From positions 868,001 through 932,000 of the forward strand of contig NZ_LT635772.1 in assembly GCF_900128415.1 (NCBI RefSeq): 64,000 nucleotides of DNA, read 5' to 3'. The stretch comes from Anaerococcus mediterraneensis (GTDB lineage: Bacteria > Bacillota > Clostridia > Tissierellales > Peptoniphilaceae). A program made the translations under genes and the position numbers. Below the pieces are notes generated by a model that had not been told where the DNA came from, made no database searches, and saw only the letters and a list, made by a program, of their open reading frames with translations. Shown here piece after piece: positions 27,765-39,343 of this stretch. Every line of letters begins with the position of its first letter. Position 1 is the first letter of the stretch.

Positions 27765-28130
27765 ATGATAAAAAGTCAGAATAAAAACATAGACCTAAGT
27801 ATCAAAGGATCCTTCCTCAAGGGTATGGGCTCCTATGGGGATATCCTCATAGGGGATAGGGCCTTTGAGTACTATAACGAAAAAAATGTCAGAGATTATA
27901 TACAAATCCCCTATGACCAGATAAGGCTGGTGACAGCATCTGTTTATTTCAAGAAAAAAATAACAAGATTTGCTATCCATACAAAAAATAATGGTGATTT
28001 TGTATTTTCATCCAAGGATAATAAAAAGGTCCTAAGGGCCCTAAACAAATACCTGCCGGATGAAAAACTAAGACAGTCTCTAAAGGTCAAAGATTATATA
28101 AAAAACATATTCAAGAAGCCACCAAGATAA
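27765..28130 (+). CDS. manO: ManO/DUF956 protein
   Basis: 121 residues. The pattern IDLSIKGSFLKGMGSYGDILIGDRAFEYYN...IQIPYDQI matches DUF956, a small protein repeatedly found as the last gene of mannose PTS operons (ManO). Its start codon immediately follows the manZ stop. A regulatory role is generally presumed; nothing in the sequence shows enzymatic residues. Its last codons lie in the stem of the operon terminator. Confidence 0.88.
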   Translation: MIKSQNKNIDLSIKGSFLKGMGSYGDILIGDRAFEYYNEKNVRDYIQIPYDQIRLVTASVYFKKKITRFAIHTKNNGDFVFSSKDNKKVLRALNKYLPDEKLRQSLKVKDYIKNIFKKPPR

Positions 28131-28146
28131 AAATTGGTGGTTTTTT
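28119..28146 (+). terminator. Terminator of the man operon
   Basis: CCACCAA, loop, TTGGTGG followed by six T; the upstream arm overlaps the manO stop region. Confidence 0.88.
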
Positions 28147-28261
28147 ATATAAAAAATTTTATAAAGATAAAATCAAAAGCAAAATATCCATAAAAGTATA
28201 TTATAAATAAGTCATTATCAAATATGGACAAATCCCTAAATATAATTATTGAAAACGATTG

Positions 28262-28291
28262 TTGAAAAACTATAGTTAAGTGTGCTATAAT
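28262..28291 (+). promoter_or_regulatory. Promoter upstream of the EF-G paralogue
   Basis: TTGAAA, 18 bp spacer, TATAAT, with the TSS about 60 bp before the gene. Just upstream, ATTGAAAACGATT matches the left half of a catabolite-responsive element, but the right half does not fit, so carbon control is only a possibility. Confidence 0.65.
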
Positions 28292-28358
28292 AATAGTATA
28301 AAAATAAAAATGGACATTTTATTCACAAATAGAAATTTAGGTCCAAAAGGAGTAATAT

Positions 28359-30422
28359 ATGAAAAATTATAAGACATCTAATATCAGGAATTTGGCCCTA
28401 GTTGGGCATTCGGGAGCAGGTAAGACTTCTCTTACAGAATCCCTTTTATTTAAAACTGGTGTGATAGATAAAGTAGGTAAAACAGAAAAAGGAAATACAG
28501 TTTCTGACTACGAAAAACAAGAGAAAAAGAGAAATATTTCCCTACAAACATCTATAATACCAATTGAGTACAACGATTTTAAACTAAATTTCATAGACGC
28601 TCCAGGATTTTTTGACTTTGAAGGTGAGGTTCTCCAAGCTCTAAGGGCAGCAGAGAGTGCACTTTTTGTTATAGATGGTGAGAAGGGCATAGAAGTAGGT
28701 ACAGAAAAATATTGGAAATATACACAAAAGATCAACCTACCTTCTATCATATTTGTAAACAAGCTTGATAAAGAAAATGCTAATTTCAACAAGGTTGTAT
28801 CTGACCTCCATATAGAATTTGGCAAAAAAATCATCCCACTAACTTTGATGCTTGGTCAAGGAGAAAACTTTGAGGGCATCATAGATGTTATGGATAAAAA
28901 AGCTTATACTTACGTAAATAACGAGAAAAAAGAAGTAGAGATACCAGAGATCAGAGTCGCAGAGATGGAAGAAGTTTATAACAAGGTTATAGAAGCCGTT
29001 GCAGAGTCTGATGATGAGCTTATGGAAAAATTCTTTGAAGGCGAAGAATTTTCTGAGGCAGAAATCAGAGAGGGCTTATCCAAAGCTATCCTTGAGGGCA
29101 AGGTTGTACCTCTAATAGCAGGATCAACAGAAAAAATGATTGGTCTAACATCCCTACTTGATTGCATTATAAAATATATGCCATCTATAGATGATGAGGC
29201 TGCAAATATAGGATTTAGGGTCAAAGAAGGCTACCAAGGATTCGAGCCAAAAGAAGATGCTCCATTTTCTGCAGTGGTTTTCAAAACTTTGGCAGATCCA
29301 TTCTTGGGCAAGATCTCTATATTCAAGGTAGTATCAGGATCTATCTCAAAAGATGACAAACTTTACAATGCTACAAAAGACAAAGACGAAAAAATCGCAT
29401 CATTATTCTATCTCAGAGGCAATGAACAAATAAAAACTGACAAAGTTGTTGCTGGTGATATAGGTGCCTTTGCTAAATTAGAATACACAACAACAGGTGA
29501 TACACTTTGCTCTAAAGAAAACAAGATCGAATACAAGGGTGTCAAATATCCAAAACCAGTTTTATTCTATGCTATCAAGGCAGTATCAAGAGCTGATGAG
29601 GACAAGATTTCTGAGGCCCTACAAAAACTAAACGAAGAAGATCCAAGCTTTGCTACAGATAGAAACCAAGAAACCAGCCAATCAATCCTATCTGGTCTTG
29701 GCAATGTCCAACTAGAAGTTTTGATGGATAAATTAAAAGATAACTACTCAGTAAATACAGAAATCATAGAATACAAAATTCCATACAGAGAAACAATCAA
29801 GGGCAAATCTGATGTCCAAGGTAAACACAAAAAACAATCCGGTGGTGCCGGCCAATATGGTGACGTATTTATCAGATTTGAACCAAGCGAAGAAGACTTT
29901 ATATTTGACGAAGAGGTATTCGGCGGAGCAGTTCCAAAGAATTATTTCCCAGCTGTAGAAAAAGGACTAGAAGAATCCTTGGCAGAAGGACCACTAGCAG
30001 GCTACAAGGTTACAGGTATCAAGGCAACCCTATATGATGGATCCTATCACCCAGTAGATTCCAACGAACAAGCATTTAAGACAGCTGCAAGAATTGCCTT
30101 CAAAAAAGGTATAGAAGAGGCAGATCCTATCCTACTAGAACCTGTTATGAGCCTAGAAATCAATGTACCAGATGCCAACATGGGTGATGTAATGGGAGAT
30201 ATGAACAAGAGACGTGGTAGGATTTTGGGCATGGAACCACAAGCTGATGGTAGCCAGATCATAAAGGCAGAAGCTCCGCTTTCAGAAGTTTTGACCTATG
30301 CAATTGATCTTAGAAGTCAAACTTCAGCTAGGGGATCATTCTCTATGGACTTTGTCAGATACGAAGAAGTACCAAAAGAAATCACCGCAAAGGTTATACA
30401 AGCACACAAAGAAGAAAAATAG
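28359..30422 (+). CDS. Elongation factor G paralogue (EF-G2/FusA2 type)
   Basis: 687 residues with the five-domain EF-G layout. G1 is GHSGAGKTSL, G3 is DAPGF rather than the DTPGH of canonical EF-G, and G4 is NKLD. The switch I motif is RNIS instead of RGIT. Domain IV begins near SGGAGQYGDVFIRFEP and is complete. These changes place it with the EF-G2-like paralogues rather than with the str-operon fusA; no rpsL, rpsG or tuf neighbour is present. It probably moves ribosomes or acts under stress or recycling, but which step is not known. RBS AAAGGAG. Confidence 0.85.
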   Translation: MKNYKTSNIRNLALVGHSGAGKTSLTESLLFKTGVIDKVGKTEKGNTVSDYEKQEKKRNISLQTSIIPIEYNDFKLNFIDAPGFFDFEGEVLQALRAAESALFVIDGEKGIEVGTEKYWKYTQKINLPSIIFVNKLDKENANFNKVVSDLHIEFGKKIIPLTLMLGQGENFEGIIDVMDKKAYTYVNNEKKEVEIPEIRVAEMEEVYNKVIEAVAESDDELMEKFFEGEEFSEAEIREGLSKAILEGKVVPLIAGSTEKMIGLTSLLDCIIKYMPSIDDEAANIGFRVKEGYQGFEPKEDAPFSAVVFKTLADPFLGKISIFKVVSGSISKDDKLYNATKDKDEKIASLFYLRGNEQIKTDKVVAGDIGAFAKLEYTTTGDTLCSKENKIEYKGVKYPKPVLFYAIKAVSRADEDKISEALQKLNEEDPSFATDRNQETSQSILSGLGNVQLEVLMDKLKDNYSVNTEIIEYKIPYRETIKGKSDVQGKHKKQSGGAGQYGDVFIRFEPSEEDFIFDEEVFGGAVPKNYFPAVEKGLEESLAEGPLAGYKVTGIKATLYDGSYHPVDSNEQAFKTAARIAFKKGIEEADPILLEPVMSLEINVPDANMGDVMGDMNKRRGRILGMEPQADGSQIIKAEAPLSEVLTYAIDLRSQTSARGSFSMDFVRYEEVPKEITAKVIQAHKEEK

Positions 30423-30431
30423 GAGGCGGCT

Positions 30432-32426
30432 ATGGCAAAATGGGAAATACTCGATATCGACCCTTATTTAAAAGACTTTGAAGGCGATATCAATCTGAGA
30501 ATGGATCGATTAGCAGAAAAAAAAGAAAGATTCTTGACAGGGGGTAAATCACTTAAAGATTTTGCCAACGCTCATAATTATTACGGTTTTCATAAAACAA
30601 AAACAGGTTGGGTCTACAGAGAATGGGCACCAAATGCCGAAGGTCTTTATCTGATTGGGGATTTTAATAATTGGGACAAGCACTCCCACCCTCTGACAAA
30701 GATAAATGACCAGGATTGGGAGATCAATATAGATAAGATCAGGACCATCCCTCACAAGTCCCGCCTAAAGGTCTTGGTAGATGCCAATGGTAGGATTATG
30801 GAGAGGATCCCTCTTTTTGCTAGGCGAGTAGAAAGAGATGAAAACTTAGACTATGCTGCTATATTAGAAAATCCAAGAAAGAAATTTACCTGGACTGACC
30901 AGGATTTCAAAATCCAAAACGAGGACTTACTCATCTATGAAGCCCACGTCGGGATGGCTGGCGAGGAGGGCAAGGTATCATCCTACAAAGAGTTTGAAAG
31001 ACATATCTTGCCAAGGATCAAGGCAGCAGGCTACAACACAATCCAGCTTATGGCCATAGCCGAACACCCATACTATGGGTCCTTTGGCTACCAAGTATCA
31101 AACTTTTTTGCACCATCCTCTTGGTTTGGAGAAAATGATGAGCTAAAAAGTTTGATCAATACAGCCCATGGGATGGGAATAAATGTCATAATGGATTTGG
31201 TCCACTCTCACGCAGTCAAAAACACAGCCGAAGGCATAAACGAATTTGATGGTACAGATTACCAATTTTTCCATGCTGGAGAAGAGGGCAACCACCCTGA
31301 CTGGGATTCAAAACTTTTTGACTATGCCAAGCCAGGGGTCAATCATTTTCTACTTTCAAATGTCAAATATTGGCTAGAAGAATACCACTTCGATGGTTTT
31401 AGATTTGATGGAGTCACATCCATGATCTACAAAGACCACGGCAGGGGAGAGACTTTTGACTCTTATAAAAAATATTTTTCTATGAATACAAACATAGATG
31501 CCCTAAATTATTTGCAGTTAGCAAATGAGCTTATCAGAGAGATAAAACCAGATGCCATAACTATAGCAGAGGATATGTCTGGCATGCCAGGTATGTGTTT
31601 GCCAGTTGACCAAGGCGGCATAGGTTTTGACTATAGGCTAGCAATGGGTATGCCAGATTTTTGGGAAAGGTGCCTAAAAAAGATTGACGAGACCTGGGAC
31701 CTATCCAATATGTGGTATGAGCTTACGACCCATAGGACAAACGAAAAACGCATAGCCTATGCAGAAAGCCATGACCAGGCCCTAGTTGGATCAAAAACCA
31801 TTATCTTCCAGCTGGCAGATGCAGCCATGTATGATAATATGCAAAAAGATGACCACAACTATGTTATCGACAGGGCCACAGCCCTACACAAAATGATCAG
31901 GTGGATAAGCTTATCCATGGGAGCAGATGGCTATCTAAACTTTATGGGCAATGAATTTGGCCATCCAGAATGGATAGATTTTCCAAGAGAGGGCAATAAT
32001 TATTCCTATCATTATGCTAGACGTCAGTGGTCTTTGGCAGATAATCCAAAGCTTAAATACCAGTTTTTGGATGCCTTTGACAAGGCTATGATAGGTTTTG
32101 CCAAAAAACATGACCAGCTGTCTAGCGTCAGCTTTAGACTATGGTTGGATAATGATAGAAAAATCCTTGCCTTTAGAAACAGGGAGATAATTTATATCTT
32201 CAACTTCCACCCAACAAACTCCTATGAGTCCTTCTCCTTGCCAATCCATGATATAGGAGAATTTAGGGTCGTAATGGATACTGATGAAGAGAGATTTGGT
32301 GGTTTTGGCAGGATAAGCCATGACTATATTTATAAAACAGAAAGGCTAGCAGGCACAGACTACGATGGTATAAAAATATATATCCCATCAAGGACAGCCC
32401 TAGCCCTAGAAAAGGTAGATAAATGA
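30432..32426 (+). CDS. 1,4-alpha-glucan branching enzyme (GH13)
   Basis: 664 residues. An N-terminal CBM48-like domain (YGFHKTKTGWVYREWAPNAE, IGDFNNWD) precedes the GH13 barrel. Visible motifs are VIMDLVHSHAV (region I), GFRFDGVTSM (region II, nucleophile Asp), TIAEDMSG (region III, acid/base Glu) and AESHDQ (region IV). The shape is closer to the eukaryotic/GH13_8-like branching enzymes than to Escherichia coli GlgB. No glgC, glgA or glgP lies nearby, so a lone branching enzyme. It forms alpha-1,6 branches in glycogen-like glucan. Starts 9 bp after the EF-G gene with GGAGG. Confidence 0.9.
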   Translation: MAKWEILDIDPYLKDFEGDINLRMDRLAEKKERFLTGGKSLKDFANAHNYYGFHKTKTGWVYREWAPNAEGLYLIGDFNNWDKHSHPLTKINDQDWEINIDKIRTIPHKSRLKVLVDANGRIMERIPLFARRVERDENLDYAAILENPRKKFTWTDQDFKIQNEDLLIYEAHVGMAGEEGKVSSYKEFERHILPRIKAAGYNTIQLMAIAEHPYYGSFGYQVSNFFAPSSWFGENDELKSLINTAHGMGINVIMDLVHSHAVKNTAEGINEFDGTDYQFFHAGEEGNHPDWDSKLFDYAKPGVNHFLLSNVKYWLEEYHFDGFRFDGVTSMIYKDHGRGETFDSYKKYFSMNTNIDALNYLQLANELIREIKPDAITIAEDMSGMPGMCLPVDQGGIGFDYRLAMGMPDFWERCLKKIDETWDLSNMWYELTTHRTNEKRIAYAESHDQALVGSKTIIFQLADAAMYDNMQKDDHNYVIDRATALHKMIRWISLSMGADGYLNFMGNEFGHPEWIDFPREGNNYSYHYARRQWSLADNPKLKYQFLDAFDKAMIGFAKKHDQLSSVSFRLWLDNDRKILAFRNREIIYIFNFHPTNSYESFSLPIHDIGEFRVVMDTDEERFGGFGRISHDYIYKTERLAGTDYDGIKIYIPSRTALALEKVDK

Positions 32427-32929
32427 AAATAATATGCTTAGGAGACTCCTTCACAGAGGGATTCCTAGTAGGTCAAAATAACTACACCCGCTTTTTAGAA
32501 AAGGCGGGTTTTGATCTTATAAACCTAGGAATAAATGGGTCAGAAACGATAGACATGCTAGAAAGATACAAGGCCTACCTAAAAAAAGATGAAAGCGCAG
32601 ATGTCCTCATAGTTTTTGGTGGGTCAAATGATCTTATTTATGGCAGGTCAGCTGACTTTGTATTAGCCAATCTAAAAAGTATAGTATCCATATCAAACGC
32701 AAGCTACAATCTGATAATTGCCCCACCCTACCTAGAAGAAGATGATTTTTATCCAGTCTATGGCCAGATAAATAAAAAGATCACAAAATTAAAAGAGGGG
32801 ATCAAAAATTGGGGCATAGCTTATATAGATGCAGATCAAATCCCTGGCCACTATTTGGACGGAGTCCATTTGGCAAGTGATTTTCACAAAAATCTTGCAG
32901 AAAAAATTATAGAAAAAATAGGAGGTTAA
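32423..32929 (+). CDS. SGNH/GDSL-family hydrolase
   Basis: 168 residues. Block I GDSFTEG holds the catalytic serine, block III has GGSND, and the C-terminal DGVHLASDFH supplies the Asp and His of the triad. No signal peptide, so a cytoplasmic esterase/lipase-like enzyme of unknown substrate. ATG overlaps the branching-enzyme stop codon by one base pattern ATGA. Confidence 0.87.
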   Translation: MKIICLGDSFTEGFLVGQNNYTRFLEKAGFDLINLGINGSETIDMLERYKAYLKKDESADVLIVFGGSNDLIYGRSADFVLANLKSIVSISNASYNLIIAPPYLEEDDFYPVYGQINKKITKLKEGIKNWGIAYIDADQIPGHYLDGVHLASDFHKNLAEKIIEKIGG

Positions 32930-32930
32930 T

Positions 32931-33788
32931 TTGGGAAATTTCGAAGACCAAGTCATAGAGACCCTAGACCAGAACGCCATGCTCAGAGAGCTGACCAAAA
33001 ATGCTATCATAGCCAAACTTATAACAGCAGCCATAGCAATTTTGATTGGCTACATCCTAATTAGAGCCAGCGGCAAGGTTCTAGATAAGTTCTTAAAAAA
33101 AGGCAGAGATCCTAAAATAGGCAATGGAGCCAAGGTAGAAACCATCAGCAAACTACTCTACTCCATAATAAAATTTGCTATATTATTTATAGTTATAAAC
33201 ATAATACTAGACACAATAGGCATCAACACCAGCTCGCTCATAGCAACAGCAGGTATTGGTGGTATAGCTATAGCCTTTGGATCGCAGACAATAATACAAG
33301 ACTTTATCATGGGCATATTTATAGTGGTAGATGATAGGATCAGAGTAGGAGATTGGGTAATAGCTGCAGGTTGTGAGGGAGAAGTCGAACAGCTCAACCT
33401 CAGGACAACACTAATAAGAGACTTCAACGGATCACTTCATATAATACCAAACTCACAAATCAAAAACGTTCAAAACTTCAACAGGGGCGATAATTTAGCC
33501 CAAGTAGTCTTTAGCCTACCCTACGATATAAACTTAAAGGAAGCCAAAGACATAATACAAGTTGTATCAAATAAGCTAGAAAAAGACCCGGACTTCAAAG
33601 GCAAAGTAATAGAAAACTACAAATTTTTTGAAATAACTAGCTTTGATCCTAGGGCATATATAGTAAAAATGATGGCAACAACCAAAGAAGGCTACCAATG
33701 GGCCTACCAAAGAGCAGCAAGAAGTCTTATAAAAGAAGAAATGGAAAAAAGAAATATATCCATGCCCATAAGCAAGGAGGGCCAATAG
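32931..33788 (+). CDS. MscS-family small-conductance mechanosensitive channel
   Basis: 285 residues. The TTG start has a strong AGGAGG site 5 bases away and lies 1 bp after the previous stop. Two or three N-terminal helices end in the pore helix TAGIGGIAIAFGSQTIIQDFIMGIFI, the canonical MscS TM3 glycine/alanine pattern, followed by the beta domain (VGDWVIAAGCEGEVEQLNLRTTLIRDFNG, IIPNSQI). It opens under hypo-osmotic stress to protect the membrane. Confidence 0.93.
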   Translation: MGNFEDQVIETLDQNAMLRELTKNAIIAKLITAAIAILIGYILIRASGKVLDKFLKKGRDPKIGNGAKVETISKLLYSIIKFAILFIVINIILDTIGINTSSLIATAGIGGIAIAFGSQTIIQDFIMGIFIVVDDRIRVGDWVIAAGCEGEVEQLNLRTTLIRDFNGSLHIIPNSQIKNVQNFNRGDNLAQVVFSLPYDINLKEAKDIIQVVSNKLEKDPDFKGKVIENYKFFEITSFDPRAYIVKMMATTKEGYQWAYQRAARSLIKEEMEKRNISMPISKEGQ

Positions 33789-34016
33789 ATGAAAAAATAC
33801 AAATTAAATGATATAATCACCCTCAAAAAAGGACATCCATGTGGAGAAAACCTATGGCAAATAGAAAGAGTCGGCGCAGATATAAAACTCAGATGCTTAG
33901 GTTGTGAGAAAATCATATGGATGAAAAGAATAGAATTTGACAAAAGAATCAGAAAAATAAAAGACAAAGACGGAAAAATGGTATCCATAGTAAACTATGA
34001 GCCAGATAAAGAATAA
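33789..34016 (+). CDS. DUF951 protein
   Basis: 75 residues. KYKLNDIITLKKGHPCG...WQIERVGADIKLRCLGCEKIIWMKRIEFDKRI is the DUF951 pattern, with CxxC-like cysteines (Cys-Gly, CLGC) suggesting metal binding. It often follows MscS or precedes engD in Firmicutes. Function unknown. AGGAGG site overlaps the end of the MscS gene. Confidence 0.9.
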   Translation: MKKYKLNDIITLKKGHPCGENLWQIERVGADIKLRCLGCEKIIWMKRIEFDKRIRKIKDKDGKMVSIVNYEPDKE

Positions 34017-34044
34017 GACTTGTATCTTCAAGTCTTATTTTTTT
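34015..34044 (+). terminator. Terminator after DUF951
   Basis: AAGACTTG, loop TATCTT, CAAGTCTT followed by a T run; it overlaps the DUF951 stop codon and insulates the rRNA promoters. Confidence 0.85.
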
Positions 34045-34151
34045 ATCTTTTACATGGCTATATTTTTTAATCTTACACATGACTATATATAGAAGGAAAA
34101 TAAATTTTGTGAAAAGCAAATGAAAAAAATAGAAAAATCTACAAAAATAAT

Positions 34152-34180
34152 TTGACAAAAAGAAAAACAGGTGTTATAGT
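34152..34180 (+). promoter_or_regulatory. rRNA promoter P1
   Basis: Consensus TTGACA, 17 bp spacer, TATAGT, upstream of the 16S gene. Confidence 0.85.
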
Positions 34181-34247
34181 TATAAATGTCGGTACGAGAG
34201 ATTGACCTTTGAAAAGTAAAGAAATCATAAAAAAATGATAAAAATAC

Positions 34248-34281
34248 TTGACAAAGAAAAACATCTGTGGTACTATATAAT
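34248..34281 (+). promoter_or_regulatory. rRNA promoter P2
   Basis: TTGACA, 17 bp spacer, TACTAT, immediately followed by an overlapping TATAAT. Tandem with P1, 96 bp apart, as usual for rRNA operons. Confidence 0.8.
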
Positions 34282-34587
34282 AGTCAGCACGTTAAAAGTG
34301 CACGACAGTGAACCAATAAAAATAAATATCAATGAATTTTACATTTCTATTAAATAGAAATAAAAAAATCATTAAGAATAACAACTATAACCTAGTTAAA
34401 TTTCTTTGATGACCTATCCCAATTTTGCAAGCAAAATTGATGGAAGGTCAGACATCGTGCTGTTTCAAATCTGAAGATTTGTCAAAGCACCGATGAATGA
34501 TCAATGATTCTTGAACAAAGAATTTTAAATCACGCATTTGGAAACAGATGTAAATGTAGAGTCGGAATTAAAGATTCTCATACAAAT
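34282..34587 (+). other. 16S rRNA leader with processing-stem arm
   Basis: No gene. Bases 34323-34341 are a perfect 19-base complement of 36183-36201 on the far side of the 16S gene, and TGAACCA at 34309 pairs with TGGTTCA at 36204. Together they form the long pre-16S stem expected to be cut by RNase III. Between this arm and mature 16S sits one copy of the two-hairpin repeat. Confidence 0.75.
34409..34497 (+). repeat. rRNA/tRNA spacer repeat R1 (two-hairpin element)
   Basis: Hairpin A: GACCTATC arm closed by a CAATTTT/AAAATTG inner stem and an AGGTC arm. Hairpin B: ATCGTGC pairs with GCACCGAT around CAAATC/GATTTG. It lies inside the excised pre-16S leader. Confidence 0.75.
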
Positions 34588-36122
<1,535 letters not shown>

Positions 36123-36233
36123 AAGCCCCGCTCGTGGGTAGCTGCTACGGTAGCAACCAATGAGCAGGGCGAGAGAAAAACTTAAAATTCATTGATATTT
36201 ATGTGGTTCAAACTTTAAAAATATATATACCAT

Positions 36234-36309
36234 GGGGATATAGCTCAGCTGGGAGAGCACCTGCCTTGCACGCAGGGGGTCAAGAGTTCGAATCTCTTTA
36301 TCTCCACCA
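36234..36309 (+). tRNA. tRNA-Ala(TGC)
   Basis: 76 nt with encoded CCA; anticodon loop CTTGCAC gives TGC. Located in the 16S-23S spacer, as is common. Confidence 0.96.
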
Positions 36310-36310
36310 T

Positions 36311-36400
36311 GATGACCTATCCCAATTTTGCAAAGCAAAATTGATGGAAGGTCAGACGTCGCGGCGTTTCAAATCTTCGATTTGTCAGCAAGCCGACGGG
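36311..36400 (+). repeat. rRNA/tRNA spacer repeat R2
   Basis: Starts one or two bases after the CCA of tRNA-Ala. Hairpin A: GACCTATC, inner CAATTTTGC/GCAAAATTG, AGGTC. Hairpin B: GTCGCGGC pairs with GCCGAC around CAAATC/GATTTG. Nearly identical to R6. Confidence 0.8.
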
Positions 36401-36440
36401 TCTGGCAAAAGATAGAGTCATTACAAAGTGAACCATAAAA

Positions 36441-36470
36441 ACTAAATAGCAAACAATATTTCCAGTCAAG
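36441..36470 (+). other. 23S processing stem, 5' arm
   Basis: This 30-base segment is complementary, with very few mismatches, to 39598-39627, so the two ends of the 23S precursor form a long RNase III-type stem. Confidence 0.8.
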
Positions 36471-36900
36471 AAAGAAAGGGCGCAAGGTGGATGCCTTGGC
36501 ACATGAAGACGAAGAAGGACGTAAGTGAACGAAAACTAGGGTTAGCTCACAAAAAGCATTGACCCCTAGGTCTCCGAATGGGGAAACCCGGCTAGTGAAG
36601 AACTAGTCATCACTAAGTGAATACATAGCTTAGTGAAGTAAGACCCTGTGAACTGAAACATCTAAGTAACAGGAGGAAAAGAAAGAAAACTCGATTTTCC
36701 TAGTAGCGGCGAGCGAACAGAAAAGAGCCTAATCCATTGTTGGGAAATTTAAGTAGTCAAATCATTTGGGAAAATGAACCAAAGAAAGTGAAAGTCTTGT
36801 AGACGAAACTTAAATATCCCTAGGAGGAAAGTAGCACCGGACACGAGGAATCCGTTGTGAAGACAGGGGGCCCATCCCCTAAGGCTAAATACTAACATGT

Positions 36901-36946
<46 letters not shown>

Positions 36947-37621
36947 GAAAGGGGAGTGAAATAGAACCTGAAACCTAGTGCCTACAAACAGAGAGAGCGC
37001 AACAGCGTGATCTCGTACCTTTTGTAGAATGGGCCAGCGAGTTATTCTAAACTGCAAGATTAAATATTTAAGATATGAAGTCGAAGCGAAAGCGAGTCTG
37101 AATAGGGCTAAAAGTAGGTTAGAATAGACCCGAAACCGGGTGATCTATCCATGACCAGAGTGAAGGTGAAGTAAAATTCACTGGAGGCTCGAACCGGGTA
37201 CGGTTTAAAACGTATCGGATGAGTTGTGGTTAGGGGTGAAAAGCCAAACGAACTCGGATATAGCTGGTTCTCCTCGAAATAGCTTTAGGGCTAGCCTTTG
37301 ACCTAAGATTTTAGGAGGTAGAGCACTGAATGGTCTAGGGCGGTTAACCGTACCGAAACCTATCAAACTCCGAATGCCAAAAAATCAAGTCAAGGAGTCA
37401 GACTTAGAGGGATAAGCTTCTAAGTCGAAAGGGAAACAGCCCAGACCGACAGCTAAGGTCCCAAAATCTGGATTAAGTGGAAAAGGATGTGAACCTACTA
37501 AGACAACCAGGACGTTGGCTTAGAAGCAGCCATACATTTAAAGAATGCGTAATAGCTCACTGGTCAAGTGGGTTTGCGCCGAAAATGAACGGGGCTAAAA
37601 TCCAGTACCGAAGCTTCGGAT

Positions 37622-37931
37622 TGATAGAGAAATTAAATCTATCCCATAAAGAAAGGTAAATACAAACTTAACTAGGAAATATTGTACAAAACAATATCAA
37701 GATAAAACGAGTTATCAACTAAAAATTACGCAAAATCACAAGTAAAAGGTAAGTTGTAACTACGATATCACCGAAACAGACATACGAAAGTATGACCTGG
37801 TTAAAAAGTATTCACCGCGAGCCGGCACTTTGACAAATCAATAGATTTGAAACAGTGCGGCATCTGACCTACTAACAAATCAAAGATTTGAGTTAGGTCA
37901 TGATTTATGACTAGATTTAACTTCTCTATCA
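37622..37931 (+). other. Intervening sequence in 23S helix 45
   Basis: The insertion follows ACCGAAGCTTCGGAT, where Escherichia coli has helix 45. Its ends are an 18-base inverted repeat with one wobble or mismatch (TGATAGAGAAATTAAATC at 37622-37639 and GATTTAACTTCTCTATCA at 37914-37931), the stem expected of RNase III-excised intervening sequences. Inside are smaller hairpins (ATATTGTACAAAACAATAT) and repeat copy R3. No protein is encoded. Confidence 0.8.
37821..37902 (-). repeat. rRNA/tRNA spacer repeat R3, inside the 23S intervening sequence
   Basis: Reverse-complement orientation. Read on the minus strand it begins CATGACCTAACTC, has CAAATC/GATTTG inner stems in both hairpins, and closes with GTGCCGGC; GCACTGT and GTGC partner to keep pairing. 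Confidence 0.8.
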
Positions 37932-38610
37932 GTGGTAGAGGAGCGTTGTATTAGGGACGAAGCCAAAGCGAAAGCAACCGTGGACTTAATACAAGTGAGA
38001 ATGCTGGCATGAGTAGCGAGAAGGAGAGTGAGAATCTCTCCCGTCGAAACCCTAAGGATTCCTGAGCAAGGCTCGTCCACTCAGGGTAAGTCGGGACCTA
38101 AGCCAAGGCCGAAAGGCGTAGGCGATGGACAACAGGTTTAGATTCCTGTACCGCTTAAAGTCGATATTAGAGAAGTGATGACGCAAGAGGATAAGCTAAG
38201 CTGCCCGATGGATGGCAGTCTAAGAGTCAAGGCTAGTGTGTAGGCAAATCCGTACACTATTAAAGCTAAGGCTTGATAGGTATCGAAAACATGAGTAGAG
38301 AAGTAGCTGATTTCAAATTGCCAAGAAAAGTCACTATCGAGACCAAAGCGCCCGTACCCGAAACCGACACAGGTAGGGAGGTAGAGAATACCAAGACGCG
38401 CGGAAGAACCTTTGTTAAGGAACTCGGCAAAATGTCCCCGTAACTTCGGGAGAAGGGGAGCCATAGCGATATGGCCACAGAAACCAGGCCCAAGCGACTG
38501 TTTACCAAAAACACAAGTTTCTGCAAAATCGTAAGATGAAGTATAGGAGCTGACACCTGCCCGGTGCTGGAAGGTTAAGGAGAAGGCTTAGCGCAAGCGA
38601 AGGCTCGAAC

Positions 38611-38697
<87 letters not shown>

Positions 38698-38960
38698 TGT
38701 AACGATTTGGGCACTGTCTCAACAAAGGATCCGGTGAAATTGTAGTAGTCGTGAAGATGCGACTTACCCACGCTAGGACGGAAAGACCCCGTGGAGCTTT
38801 ACTGTAGGCTGATATTGGACTTTGAGATTAGACATACAGGATAGTTGGGAGACTATGAGCCATGCACGCCAGTGTGTGAGGAGTCACCCTTGGGATACCA
38901 ACTTTCTAATATTAAAGTTCTAACGATGACCCTTGAATCAGGGCATCGGACATTGTCAGT

Positions 38961-38994
<34 letters not shown>

Positions 38995-39145
38995 AGTAAC
39001 GGAGGCGTTCAAAGGTTCGCTCAGAATGGACGGAAACCATTCGAAGAGTACAAAGGCAGAAGCGAGCTTAACTGCAAAACCTACAAGTTGCGCAGAGTAG
39101 AAATACGGACTTAGTGATCCGGTGGTACCGCATGGAAGGGCCATC

Positions 39146-39198
<53 letters not shown>

Positions 39199-39199
39199 C

Positions 39200-39240
<41 letters not shown>

Positions 39241-39258
39241 TCATCCTGGGGCTGAAGT

Positions 39259-39292
<34 letters not shown>

Positions 39293-39293
39293 A

Positions 39294-39343
<50 letters not shown>

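Noticed and set aside
37622..37931. 23S insertion considered as a group I intron
   Set aside because: Only about 310 bases, no homing endonuclease and no recognisable intron core; terminal inverted repeats fit an intervening sequence.
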